A DNA stretch of 64,000 bases, from the NCBI RefSeq assembly GCF_029227915.1, contig NC_079876.1:10664001-10728000 (forward strand), in the 5' to 3' direction. This DNA comes from Hydractinia symbiolongicarpus (taxonomy: Eukaryota > Cnidaria > Hydrozoa > Anthoathecata > Hydractiniidae). Below, one piece after another: positions 38,639-50,900 of the stretch (its first letter is position 1; each line of letters opens with the position of its first letter). A model generated the notes under the pieces. It was not told the origin of the DNA. It saw only the letters and a program-made list of their open reading frames with translations, and ran no database searches. A program made the position numbers and the translations under genes.

Positions 38639-39658
38639 TTAAAAACCAGATGCCTTTCCGTTTCTTTCAATGACTTTCGGAATTACCTTGCGTAAGTGTG
38701 AAATATACTTTCGGCATTTTTCTGGCGTCACAGCCGACCATATTTCCGAAATTGCATTTACCAATTCTTCTTTCGTGTGCGGTTTATAATCATTTCGAAT
38801 TTTTTCCTTCATTTCATGCCAAAAGTTTTCTATAGGGTTCATGTCTGGTGATTCAGGCGGGGTTTTCCACCAGTTTATTTGATTTTCCTGCATCACTTGC
38901 GACGCTTTCAAACTGGTGTGTTTGGGGTCGTTATCTTGCATAAACCTATGCCCATCTGGAAATACATCGGAAATAAACGGTTTCAACGTATTTTTTAAAA
39001 TTTCTTCAGAGTAGAACTCTTTGTCCATTATGCCGTGAAAAATTAAAATTGGAGATGCGCCACGTTTTGATATGCATCCCCAAACGTTAAGTTTAAAAGG
39101 ATGTTTTGGTTTTCCTTTTAATTTTGCTGGCTCCCACCAGCGATGAAAAGATACCTTTCCGTTCCAGTCCATTTGAATGCAACTCTCGTCTGTCCATAAA
39201 ACATTGCCGAAATCATCTTCCATTTCTTGTACTTTTTTAGCGAAGATAAGCCTTTTTTGACGATTTACTTCCCTTACAAGTTGACAGTACTTTGTCCCAG
39301 TGGAGTACCAACCGAGACCACGTCTTAATCTTTTGATTTTACTTGTAGAAAAGCTAACATTAAATTGCTGAAGCAAAAGTTGTCCAAGCTTGTTAGCAGT
39401 GAGTTCGTCGTTTTTCTCCATGCAGGTGTCGATAAAATCGAGAATGGGGTTTGTAACATTTATTGGTGACTTCGGTTTCCTTGGAAGATTTGCGATAGAA
39501 TGATGCTTGGCCCACTTTTGAAAAAGACGATATATCGCTGACCTTCCAACATTATATCCTTCACTTTTAAGTCTTTTCTTAATTTCGGTGACACCAAGGT
39601 TTTCATTTTTTAAATTGATAATTCTTTGACGAACATGATCAGGTAATTGTTTCCCCAT
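38639..39658 (-). CDS. Tc1/mariner DD34E transposase
   Basis: 339 residues, a normal length for Tc1-type transposases, and intact. The N-terminal third has two helix-turn-helix-type segments (about residues 5-50 and 66-112) that bind the TIR. The catalytic triad is D157 (LWTDES), D242 (MQDNDPKH) and E277 (NPIENFW), with 34 residues between the last two. The GxxSxxG-like linker region and the PPxSPDMNPIE signature are typical. The enzyme cuts and pastes the element into TA sites. It is transcribed away from the second ORF, so the roughly 250 bp between them is probably a shared promoter. Confidence 0.97.
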   Translation of the reverse strand: MGKQLPDHVRQRIINLKNENLGVTEIKKRLKSEGYNVGRSAIYRLFQKWAKHHSIANLPRKPKSPINVTNPILDFIDTCMEKNDELTANKLGQLLLQQFNVSFSTSKIKRLRRGLGWYSTGTKYCQLVREVNRQKRLIFAKKVQEMEDDFGNVLWTDESCIQMDWNGKVSFHRWWEPAKLKGKPKHPFKLNVWGCISKRGASPILIFHGIMDKEFYSEEILKNTLKPFISDVFPDGHRFMQDNDPKHTSLKASQVMQENQINWWKTPPESPDMNPIENFWHEMKEKIRNDYKPHTKEELVNAISEIWSAVTPEKCRKYISHLRKVIPKVIERNGKASGF

Positions 39659-39914
39659 TTCGAGTGCTCCTTCTTTTTGGTTTGTTGATAAGAAATAAAA
39701 AACCGAAAAACAAATTCCCTATTAATCACTTCTGTTTTTTCACTCCCGAGTACAGTTAGAGTAAGAAATAAAAGAGCCGAAAATTTCATTCATCATTTAA
39801 TAACCTTTGTTTTTGTACTCCCGAGTATAGTTAGAGTAAGGGATAAAAAAGCCGAAAATCGAATTTCTTATTTAATGACTCTGTTTTTTCGCTCCGGAGT
39901 GCGATTGTGCTGCT
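39659..39914. promoter_or_regulatory. divergent intergenic region with iterated motifs
   Basis: Three copies of a unit of about 75 bp built around TAAGAAATAAAA.AGCCGAAAA (about 39690, 39764 and 39842). Two carry an upstream CTCCCGAGTA(C/T)AGTTAGAG block at 39743 and 39819; a partial GCTCCGGAGTGCG block sits at 39891. Its position between two divergent start codons suggests a shared regulatory region, possibly bound by an element-encoded protein. Confidence 0.6.
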
Positions 39915-40454
39915 ATGCGACAAATCATTGAAAGACTAGAAAAGCGACTAGCTGCGTTGGAAGGGAATGCAATTGCCTTATCCGCAAACTTTATCGACGA
40001 CAGTGACGAAGCATTACCTTCAGTCCAGGGGTTGTCTCCACTAAAGGCGATGCAGAGGACGAATATTGATGATGACGATTTTCAAATAAATGAAAGATTA
40101 AATAGAAAAAAATACAAGGTGGACACAGCTCCTACTATAGAAATTCCGACCGAATTCTGGCCGATAGCCAATGAAGTGAGACAAGGGGCGACATCTTTCA
40201 AAAACTTTAGCTATCTGTTGCTGGCTAAATTATTTGACCACAAGGAGCTTGTAGGAAGAAATTGTCGAGGAGTTAAAAAACCTGCGATTGATGGCTACAA
40301 ACAAGATATTGTTAAAGCTTTTTGTTGGAAGTTTTATCCAACCAACATGGCTGCACCGGGTGCATGGAGGGACTGTCAACGTGCAATTGATGAATTTATA
40401 CGACGTAGCAACAGAACAAAGAAAAATTATAAATCATGCATGTTGCAGTCATAA
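39915..40454 (+). CDS. Tc1-element accessory protein with coiled-coil start and BEN-like domain
   Basis: 179 residues and intact. Residues 1-20 (MRQIIERLEKRLAALEG) look like a short coiled coil. Residues 25-60 are acidic. Residues about 95-165 fit the BEN-domain pattern: FSYLLLAKLFDHKELVGRN, then a basic G-V-K-K loop, then a helix through YKQDIVKAF..KF, then W151 and CQRAIDEFIRR. BEN domains are DNA- or protein-binding modules in chromatin regulators and some virus and transposon proteins. It is divergently oriented to the transposase inside the same TIRs, so it moves with the element. A role as DNA-binding cofactor or regulator is inferred. The BEN assignment is by eye. Confidence 0.72.
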   Translation: MRQIIERLEKRLAALEGNAIALSANFIDDSDEALPSVQGLSPLKAMQRTNIDDDDFQINERLNRKKYKVDTAPTIEIPTEFWPIANEVRQGATSFKNFSYLLLAKLFDHKELVGRNCRGVKKPAIDGYKQDIVKAFCWKFYPTNMAAPGAWRDCQRAIDEFIRRSNRTKKNYKSCMLQS

Positions 40455-41110
40455 AACTCTTTCAGTTAATAACTTTTTTGTAAATATTTTTTTAGATGTA
40501 AATATTTTTTATTTTTAGATTTTTTTAAAAAAATATATCATTAAACATTAAACTGTTTTTTTTTATAAAAAAAATCCCTCACGTTATTTTGTTGCTTCGA
40601 TCTTTAAACATCCCAACAAAAACAAAAAGATAACAAGCTTAGTGACGTCCTGTTTCTACGGCGATATTTTAAAATTATACAGATTGTTGTCTGAGTTATA
40701 AAGCAATGTTTGTTGAAAAATATTCAGAAAGCAAAGTCTGCATGTGGCAATTGATCACCATAACTATAATTAGATATCATTCTGACTCTGTGTTTGCGAA
40801 AGAACATGCTGGAAGTGATTTCACATAACGAAAGTAGCGAAAGCATTTAAAGAAGAGACACAAAAGTTGAACTTAAAAATTTATTTTTTAATTATAAACT
40901 AAATTAAAAAAAAATTAAATGGTGAATTAAAATTAATGTCTTATGTTTTTCTTTAATATAACTCGCGAGTAACATGATATATTTTTTTAAAGATTTACTC
41001 GCGGGTAGTTTAATTATTGCGTACTCGCGTTATTAAAAAGATTACTCTCGTTTATTTTACTCGCACTCGCATTGTACTCTCACTCTGAACTATTTTACTC
41101 GCATTTATTT

Positions 41111-41157
41111 GCACTCGTACTCTCAAAGATGTGTAGCTTTACTCGCGATCGGCACTG
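41111..41157 (-). repeat. right TIR of the Tc1/mariner element
   Basis: Complementary to the left end; the terminal 29 bases are identical, with mismatches further in. Confidence 0.92.
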
Positions 41158-41939
41158 TATGTCCCTTTTATAAGTGCCAAATAATATTTTTTGAGTAATA
41201 AGCCGGCCTGTCCTGATTATGTTGCCCTGATTATGTATTTTCTGCCCTGTTCTTAACCGGTGCAAGCTGCCGTACTTAATCAGGCCAATGTTCATTATCC
41301 GGGCAGAACAGTTATAGCTCTCGTACTCTGTGTGGGAGACCGGGGTTCGATTCCTCTTGACGGCGATTCAACATGGGCGAGTGAATGTTACCATAGCCCT
41401 GGGTTAACCCAAGCCATGTGAGGGAAATTGGGAAGATGGCACACTGTGTGGGCCCTTGGATGTTGCCGGGAATTGTCTAGTAGAGTGCGGGCTCTAATTG
41501 GGTCTGCGTAGCTCAAAATGAGCATTAAATACTCTAGGACTCTCCATCTACGCCATGGCCCCTCCTGGAAATAATAGACAGGGTATATCCCTCATATTTG
41601 TGAGGCTAGCCATGTAAAATATGCACATCTATCTATCTATCTATCTACCTGTTCTCTACGGTGTGTGTGGCTGCTGTGGAACGGGCCAGTGTTTCCAAGA
41701 ATTCTAATTCTTACCACCATTGAAGTAAAATTGTTAGCTCGCGCTCGGCCATCAAACGGAAAATGCGATACCTATTGAATAAACCCAACCGTCCCGAGGG
41801 GTATAATTTGCCATCTTTCGTTTTGTTTGTTTATACATGAATCGCGTGTTATTAAATTAAAAGTGTTGCTAGACAGATTGAGGCTGCAAATTCTTGTTAG
41901 AAGCGCAGCGAAACCTACGTTCGTTTATAGCTTGAAGCA

Positions 41940-44900
41940 ATGTCCCGACATTTAAGCAAACATTCTATCAACGCCAACAGGAAATCATCAGTAAGAAGAA
42001 ACGAAGAAGATGATGATGCTTGTCTCGAAGAATGCGAAGGAATTTATTTATCAGTTATGCAGAATTTAGAAGAAGAAATATCGTCTCCAGAGGAACTAAT
42101 TTTGCGTAAGTCAATATAATATATCTAATTTTGGGGCTGAGCTAATTTAAAGTATATAGCCAATAGATATCAATTATAATAATATAGATAGATAGACGGA
42201 AAGATGTGCATATGTGACGTACAGAGTGTGGTTTTCTATACGGAGTAATACTCTGTATAGCTGCTATACGGAGTTTTGTTTAACTATACAGAGTCTGCCA
42301 ACGAATGTTCTTAAAGTGGAAATATTGCAATATATGACTGTTTAAAACTATTTCCCCAAAAAAATGAAAAATAATCACCATAAAGAACAAGTTATCCATC
42401 GTAAACATACCAGGTATATATTATAGTTATACGGAGTGTGGGAACATTAGTTTGATTGCAATAAAAGGATTATGGAATACAGTTTATGAGATACCGAGAG
42501 TATGTTATGCAGAATTCGCTATGGGGAGTATGCAGAATTTGCTATAAGGAGTATGCCATACGGGGTATGCTATACGGACTATGTCATACAGAGTATTCTA
42601 TACGGAGTATGCCATACGGACTGTGAAATGCTTCATATACGAAGTATGCTATATACATGATTACTATACTGAGTGTGACAGGCTTAGTATATGGAATGTG
42701 AGATGTAGTATACAGAGGGTGACATGCTTAGTATACGGAGTATGACATGCTTAATATACGAAGTATGCTACACAGAGTGCGACAGGCTTAGTATACAGAG
42801 TGTGCCATGCTAAGTATGCAGAGTGTGAAATGTTTGGTAGGAACAGAATTCGATGTATTGTTAATGAGTTAAGGTTTACAATGGCTGGTATAAAAGTACA
42901 CAATTTTAAAGTAACATAAGAAAAAGTCATTGATTGTATGGTTAGTTTTATTGCATATAGAAACATACAAAACAAAGTTATAAAGCTTAAAATGAATATA
43001 ATGGAAGCCATAAAAATAAACTTCATACAAAATGCAAATAGTAAACTACATCATACAGTTGGACTGCCAGTAACTCAAACACTGGTTATCTCGAACTTTT
43101 ATTAGATGGAACTGTTATCTACGGTAATTGGTACTCCGCATGCTTGTCGCATATTTTAGACGTTTTTCTTCTTACACAAATTATTTGCTTGTTTTAGGCA
43201 CAATTTCCTAAACTGGAATAGCTCAGATTAAATTTTTAATAAGAATGCTTTGTTTAGACTTCAATGCTCATGCTGCATTCGCTAATGTATAGCCAAACCA
43301 GTCTCGGCATTATACTCTCAAAGCTGTCTGCGCCGCTTGCGGCTTTGAGATATTTAAATATTTCTGTCTATAGGGAGTAAACATGTCGCTATATGAAGTT
43401 ATACTCCATATACGCTTGCCTATACGGAGCCGTACTCCATATAGCTGCACACGCCGAATGAAACACATGTTTTGCATGGCTAGCTAGCCTCACAAATATT
43501 GAGTCTAGATCAGATTGGAAGAGGGTCATTAATATACCCCATCCAACCCATGGTAGCATGGAAAACGGACGTTAACCCAAGAATGATGATGATGATGATG
43601 ACAGAGCTAAATGTTATATTTCGCACATAAAGTATGCGTAACTCTTAAAAATCATGCAAACAATTTTCTTAAAAATTACAATTAGCCTCCGGGAAATGGA
43701 AGCAAATGATATGAAAACATTGTTTTAATGTCCAGATGTTCGACCTAAGAACGTAGAACGGCAATAAAATCCTTTTTTTGATTGCATTTTAAAAATTTAA
43801 GAACAAAGAATGGCGATAAAAAAGCTTTGTTAGATCGAATTTTAAAAATTTAAGAACGAAAAACGCCGATAGAAAAGCTTTTTTAGATTGCATTTTAAAA
43901 ATTGAAGAACGGAAAGTGGGGATAGAAATGCTTGTGTTTTGTTCTATTAAGAACGTCAAAAGTTAGTTTTTTAGATTTTTTCTTTTTTCAGCATTAAAAT
44001 TTGATTTGTTTTCAAAATCTTATCGTGAAGGGAAAAGTCCTGAACATAGGGTTTTTCTGTGTGTGTTGTTAAACGTTGCTTTTTGTAAGAAGAACTTTTA
44101 AAAGTTTTGCATGTTAAAAATTATGCTTCAATGAAAAAGAAATATTACTAAAAGTTTATCGCAGCATTAGTTTTTTTAAATATTAAGACGATTGGATATG
44201 CATTTTTTTTAAAAAAGCTTGTGTTCTTTTGCAATAGTGTTACTTTAATTTAATGGCCTTCGTGTTTAATTTTCTCTCGCAGAGTAAAATGTTTATAAGA
44301 CAGCAAAATAATTATAGATTTTCAACCGCATGTTCCGAAATTTAAACACGTAGCAATGCGCAAGTTATAGTTATCAAAACGGGTATCGTAAGCAGGTAGC
44401 AATGACTTTTATGTAAACATGATTTTACAAAAACACAACCTTAACTTCCTTACATGTAAATTACATTCAGGCGGTACTGTATCTAAGAGTTCTAGGACCA
44501 CTAGCTACCATTATTAAAATAGGTGACACAAAGGTACATGTATATTACAGTCCAAACCTGGTCTCCAGCCATCTCACAGAGCACTTCTTCCACATGTTGG
44601 ACAAGAAAATTCCTCAATCTAAAATATTATTGGCATATGTTTGTACATAATACTGGCAATATAAATATGAAAATAAGGTTTTCTTATGTTAAGTTTGATC
44701 TTTGCAACCCCTTTGTCACAGCAAATAATATGCCAATTCCCAATTAGGGGCTTTTCAATAAAACATAATGTTTTCCATATTTTTAGCAGACACTGTATCA
44801 TCAGAAAATGAATATGTGTTCCATAATTTAGAGCTTATAAACTTAGTTTAATGTACTTACGTTATTGATCTATCAGTGCCTTATGCTGATGAATAGTAAA

Positions 44901-47900
44901 GTAATAGTAAATAACTCTACACGTAACTTGTTGTTGCCATTCGTTGGCCTAGCTTATGCATTGAATTTATGATTTGTACTTGAATGTGTTACCATTCCCT
45001 GGTTGTGACATATGGGTATTTTCTGTTCCTCAAGGTGGGGTAACCATACCAATAAAATAGTGTTGAAAAAAACATCTTGTTTACATTACTAAGGGATGAT
45101 CTACAAATTCTGTGCCAACTCGACTTGTCAAAAATCATCTTGGTAGTTTAATGATTGTCTGTTTAATTTTGTACCAAACAATATTATTTCCTATAATAAT
45201 CCGTTAAAACTAATTTAAATTCGGCTCTAATTGTCTAACTTTTTTTTCCTCTCAGTTTGAACTTTGAAAATTGGCTAAAAAGAGCCTAAAATTGGACTCA
45301 ATTCTTTTTTAATGTTGTTTTTTCTTTCAACCTTCTCTCAATTGGAACGAAAATGTTGCAATTGAAACAAAACATTTATTATTTCAAACTCAATTTTTAC
45401 CGTATTCATTCATCCTAAATCTGTAAAAATTGCAATGCTAAAACAGTTTTTGTAAATTTGTAGATTTTAATTTACTGATGTACACTTCAGGGGTGCCGTT
45501 TTGTAATACTTAGCTACGAAACAGTTAGCATTTCTTCCTCTTACATGTTTACAATTTCTAGTCTATCTACGGAATAAAATTGATTGATACATGTATAAGA
45601 ATGCCATTTCTTATTACATTGACCTTGTTGCTGGTGAGAATCAGATCTCTTTAATTATTTTCTTTTTTTAAATAAAAAAAATTAGTTTGAGCGCCCAAAC
45701 CAGTATACCAGCGTCTAAAACCATCTGGATACGCCACTGGGTTCAGTCTGGTGACTGTGATACTAAATCTAATGTGAAGTCTGCTTGACCGAAAGTTATG
45801 ATCAATAAGAAAAAAAACAATTTCATTGTGTAATTGATCAAGAATTTGATTAAAAATGGCTACTATAGTACAATAAGTTGCAATTCAGGCCCCAATATTC
45901 TAGGCGGCCATATGAAGATGGAAATCATAAACAGTTTTATCCCTGACTGTTTTGTTAGCTATAAGCAGTCACAGTCATACCCAACTTGCCATTGATCAGT
46001 TGGTTTTGTGAGTGGGTCCTTAAGGTGGCTGGTTGGTAGCAAGTTAACGTGAAATAAACATGAGCTTTGTATGAAATTCACATTGTATAGCTATGGTAAA
46101 AACATCTTAATAACATCTGAAGTGTTTAAAGCCATGCTTAATATCAACAGAAATTATCAAGGTTAAATGAAACACTCGATCATACTGCCTAAACATAACT
46201 TACATACATGTGAGTTTTACCACATCAAGTAACAATCTGATGTGGATATAAGGAACTGTGGCATACATTAACCTTTTCATTGTTACCATTATAATGCAAG
46301 TCAATGTAATAGGATAACTGAAAAATACAAAAATTCAGTGCTGTCTTTTTGCGTCACGACAGTTTGTTTATTTTTATAATTTATTTATCTTAGTGCTTCA
46401 GCATGCAGGATACAATCCTTCCAAAAAGACATTAGAAAAGTATTGGGGTCCAAGTATTGGTAAGTTATTTAATTCCATATTTCTTAACGTGTGTAATGCC
46501 AGTCTGAAAGACAGTAAGAGTTCAGATGAGCTAAGAAGCAGGCTAAGTATCCGTAGAATTAAAGATATTATCCAGATAAGAAGATTGAATTGGATGGGGC
46601 ACTTGGAAAGAATGGAGGAGGATAATTGAATAAGAAAGTGTAGAGACTTGATAGTTCCTGGGGCAAAGCAGACCGAGAAAGACTTGTCAGGAGGTTATAT
46701 AAGGACAGACTTAATACAGATAAAGTTGAGTTTAGATCTAACACAGTCTAGATCAGATTGGAAGAGGGTCATTAATATACCCCGTCCAACCCAGGCTAGC
46801 ATGGAAAACGGACGTTAAGCGGAGAATGATGATGATGATGATGATGATGTGCAAATTTGTCTGAGGAACAAAGCTTTGTGGTTTTCCACACTGTTTTGAC
46901 AAGCATCTAACATAATAACGACAATTTCGCCACTATTTCCTTCTTTATTGGGAAAAAAGTAATAGTTTGTTGCTCCAGATAGGATTTATGACCTATAGAT
47001 AAAATTTTTAGTGGTATTATATTTTTATTTTCATAATCTTTATTTTTTCTAGATTCGTATGATTTCAATCAGTTTTGCTCAATTGTGAAGCAAGAGAAAA
47101 AGCCAACAAAGAAGGATCTCTTAAAAGCTTTTCAAAAGATAGATCGTAATGGAGATGGCTATATTACACATGACGAGTTATTCCAAGTGCTAACCAAGGT
47201 AGTAACTTCGTACCTTTTACATCTCTAAAAATACAATAACATACTGCTTGTGATTTTTTTTTTTTTTTTCAGTTTGAAACGTATTAGTAATGTTTTTATT
47301 GTTGAAAGAAAGGATAAAAAGACTAATGTTTGCATACGTCCTTGGGAAGAAGCACTAATAAAAGTTTAGACCAGTATTTGCACTACAAAAACATACAATT
47401 AATTCCATATTTCAGAGTAAACATGAATATTTGTGTGTACTTGAAAAGTTTTGTAGCTTTTCTGTGTCATTTTATTCACTTTTTTTTGCATGATCATTTC
47501 TATGTGCACACCAAATAAGACAACTTTATCTCATCTAGCGTGGTGAAAGAATGACAAAGTCAGAAGTTAAAATGATGATTGAAGATGCCGATTTTAATGG
47601 TGATGGAAAGTTAGATTATGAAGAAGTAATAACATTTTATTTTTAACACAAAAATTATTACATATAGCTCCTTAGCTGTAACTAAAAAAAAAATCAGTTT
47701 TCTCTATGAATATAAGTTGTTTTATTTGCTGCAGTTCTGTGACATGATGGATGCTACATCAAAACAATGTCGCCAGTTTTATGCTCCTGGTGCAAAACCC
47801 GATCAAAAACAAAACTTTGGAAAAAAGGCAAGCTTAAATGATGTTGTTCCTCCGCAGAGGGGAAAACCACATCGAAATTTATCTAATGTTAAGGAAGAAA

Positions 47901-50900
47901 AAAGAAGTAGCGTGATGCAGGATGAAAGAGGGAGTGAAAAGAAAACATCTCGATCTTCCATAACATCAAAACTTTCAGCAAAAGAACAAAAAAAGAATGA
48001 TGAAGCTAAGGATGAAATAAAGAGAAATGTTGCTCAGAAATTAAAACATGAACCTCAAGATCTCAATGTATGTTGCTGTTTTGTTATTTTGTATACCACT
48101 TAATGAATGTGTTTAGCCTTAATATACCTAAAAATGTTTGGACTTTTACCAGCATTTATCACAAATAAAGCTAAATATTGTATTTGTTGTTTTCAGAAAT
48201 ATGATTTTATATCCATTGTATAGCAAGAGGTTCAAATTGTTTGTTCTTTATAGAGATGGCAGTTTCATTCCACAAAAGGATGTTTTTACAAAGAAGACAA
48301 TGGCAAGATAGAAAGTCACCACTATCAAATGAAAATCACTCAACCGACAACTGTGTGGATTACCATTAAACCCGCTCCTCCCAAATATGGTAATGTTGTT
48401 TTAAAAAATCTTTACTTCTCAAAGTTTAGCACATTTTTGGGCAATGATTATCTTTTTTTAAATTTCGAAATGACCAATTTAATCCATGTGAAATTGCTGT
48501 ATGATAATATTATCGGTTGTAATTTGGTTCCCAGGTGTTTATTAAGGATTTGCTAAGGCGATATGTAATAATGAACAGACACAGAGTATCATGCTTTGTA
48601 GCATTAATCTGAGTTTAGAAGAAATTGACCTTTTTACTTTTTATGGACAAAGTAGGAACTGTTTCATGAACTTTAAGGCGTTATAACATAATTTCTGATC
48701 ATAGAGACGATAAATAAAATATTATACTACAACACATCAATATGGTCATATACTGATCCCAATAACGTGGTCAAATATATTTGTACCAGAAAAATGTTTT
48801 CGTATACACCAATTTTTGATTCAGTATAAGTAACATTTTTGAAATTCAATATCGCCATAGGTAAGTTCAATGATGAGATCTTGGACAGTGATATGATGCT
48901 TTTTCTTGTGGATGAATCACACGGGAACAAACTTGTTGCCTTCACCAATTCATTAATCAATGGAGTAAGTTCCTTTTTTTCACCTCTTTTGCAGTAAGTC
49001 ATTTCAACGTTTACGCCAAATCATTTTTATGTCACTAAACACTTCTTAGACTTTCCTCCCTTTTTACCTTTCACTCGTTATATATTTTTTCATTGAGAAG
49101 TTGTCAGATCAAAACAGCGTAAACACTTTGTTATGTGATCAGTTTGACATGCATGAAACTTTTGATTCATTTTATGTCTTTACAGAAATATTGCCTCCAA
49201 GCCGATGTCAACATTGGAGTATACAACTTGTTGTCATTCTCATCTGGAAATAAACTTTACGCAGAAGAGTCAGACAGTGGACAAGTTAGTTTAGTGAAAG
49301 GACGTGGTGAAGATGCGAAGCTGACAAAACCATGCAGGTAATTACAATTTCGTCTTGGTTATAAACAATTCCCTTAGGATAAATAATTTGTCAAATAACA
49401 TAATCAGAAGAATAAGAATAGTCTCGATAGCCTGCCATTTCGGACCTCAGCTAGAGTCACGTGGTTTTTAATGGGGTAGCATAAGTGTATCAAAGTAAGA
49501 AAAAAACCGATTTTGCTTTACCTGCTTAGATATTATTTGATAAGTATTTTTAGGAAGTCAATTTTACTCCTAGTCACCAATTAAAAATGTTTAAAGCAGT
49601 CAAGAAGTCTGAATTTGATATTTTACCTAACATGTCAATCAATGAACTGGCTAACTAGCTCTGCAAGTCTGTACTTGTGGAATAAAAACACAAGTTGATG
49701 ATACGACTTGATTATATGAACCAATATTAATTGATTTGTTGAAAAAATAATTAGTCACATCTGGTGGTGGTTATACAAGGCAGACAAAGTAGACAAATGG
49801 AATTAGCAAGAGTACAATTTAATTTACTAGAACATTTTCTTACTATCAATTTGTTGTAACTATTTAACATTGGTTTTTGTATGTTCCGTATATTTTTAAA
49901 AGCGCTTTCTTATGTCTTGGAATATGAGTTTAAAGTAATAGTGTGTTTTCGTTATATATACCTTACAAGGGCTTGACCTCGAAGTAATAGGGGTGAAGGA
50001 GGGGAGTGGTGGGGGCGGCGTACTCTTTAAAATAGGAGGAGGGGTTACTAATAATAGGGGAAGTGTGTTTTAAAAATAGGGGGCTTTTGTTTTGCCCCAT
50101 GGTATTTGATGATTTTGTGTTAAATCAGGTGCTCATCGTAATAACCAAAAGTGCAGATCACCCAAAAGATATACACAACTCAAAGCGAGGAGCATAGAAC
50201 TTTGTCTCCTTATGTCATTTAACTTTTTGTCATTTAGGGATACGTTGATGGAAATTTTTTATCGTTGTGATCTTGATGGAAATGGATACATAAGCCAAGA
50301 AGAATTTAATGAATTTCAAATGAGGGCGAGCGGAGAAGGTTGCGATGATGAAGCTTGGGATGTTGTCAAAGGTAGTGTATTTCAGTTGGTTTTGTTATAT
50401 AGAATCTGCTTCTGGTGTATTTGTTGTGTTAACGAATAAAAAAAATATTTTGATATCAATCACAACTAATTTTCAGTATCTGTATATTTTTACTGTTCAT
50501 GTTTTTATTTGTATCTGTGTGTGAATTTAAAATAATTTCTGGATGAAGAAACATTGCATAGCCAAAAAAAGGTGTCTGTTCTCCACTACAGAATAAGTTT
50601 AAAACGATGTAAAAATTGTAAGGCATTATACTGAAATAGAAAAGTTGCTTGAATCAATCTCGTAGGATATCCTGCACATAACAACAGATTTTAAGACCAG
50701 TTATTAACAATGTGCTTTCTTTGTTTTTTTCAGTAAGTTATTGTAGCCAATGTAACCATACCCTTTAACAGTTCCTTTGTTTTATAGAAACAATTGAAGT
50801 TACTCCACAGTTTGAGATCACACCAAATGGATTTATGAATTTGAATCTTATGGAAGCACGTGATCCAGACGGGGGCCAAGACGAACTGTGGATTACTATC

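Larger units (their letters stand above)
37866..41157 (-). mobile_element. Tc1/mariner element with two divergent ORFs, 3292 bp
   Basis: TIRs begin CAGTGCCGATCGCGAGTAAA and match for about 29 bases, then with mismatches for about 45. TA flanks both sides (37864-37865 and 41158-41159), the standard Tc1/mariner target duplication. It encodes a transposase (minus, 38639-39658) and a divergent second ORF (plus, 39915-40454). Both subterminal regions are filled with variants of ACTCGC, ACTCTC and CTCCCGAGTAC. The element is larger than typical Tc1 elements (1.3-2.4 kb). Intact ORFs and TIRs suggest a recent insertion. Confidence 0.93.
37222..41310. mobile_element. TIR element (about 0.8 kb without the Tc1 insertion) inserted in the SINE
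   Basis: Starts TGTTCTGCCC and ends GGGCAGAACA, flanked by GTTA on both sides (37218-37221 and 41311-41314), a likely 4-bp target duplication. Similarity of the ends extends about 30 bp with mismatches. The interior has three diverged repeats of about 70-80 bp with CC(C/T)(C/T)GATTATGTT and AATAATATT motifs, at about 37720-37863 and 41160-41225. The Tc1 element interrupts the third. No coding capacity. Confidence 0.75.
37204..41648 (+). mobile_element. tRNA-derived SINE split by nested insertions
   Basis: The head GCCGTAGATTAGTGGTTA lies at 37204-37221 and the rest at 41311-41648. Joined across one copy of GTTA, it reads as a tRNA-like region: A-box-like TAGTGGTTATAGC, B box GGTTCGATTCC at 41344-41354, and GCCGT/ACGGC ends that can pair. 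A body of about 260 bp follows, ending in (CTAT)n at 41627-41648. SINE length without the insertions is about 350 bp. Pol III promoters of this kind drive SINE transcription; this copy is interrupted in its A box. A truncated sister copy lies at 9951. Confidence 0.85.

Noticed and set aside
41315-41370. Possible functional tRNA gene (B box GGTTCGATTCC)
   Set aside because: The tRNA-like part is split by 4 kb of inserted DNA, continues into a SINE body with a (CTAT)n tail, and has a sister copy elsewhere.
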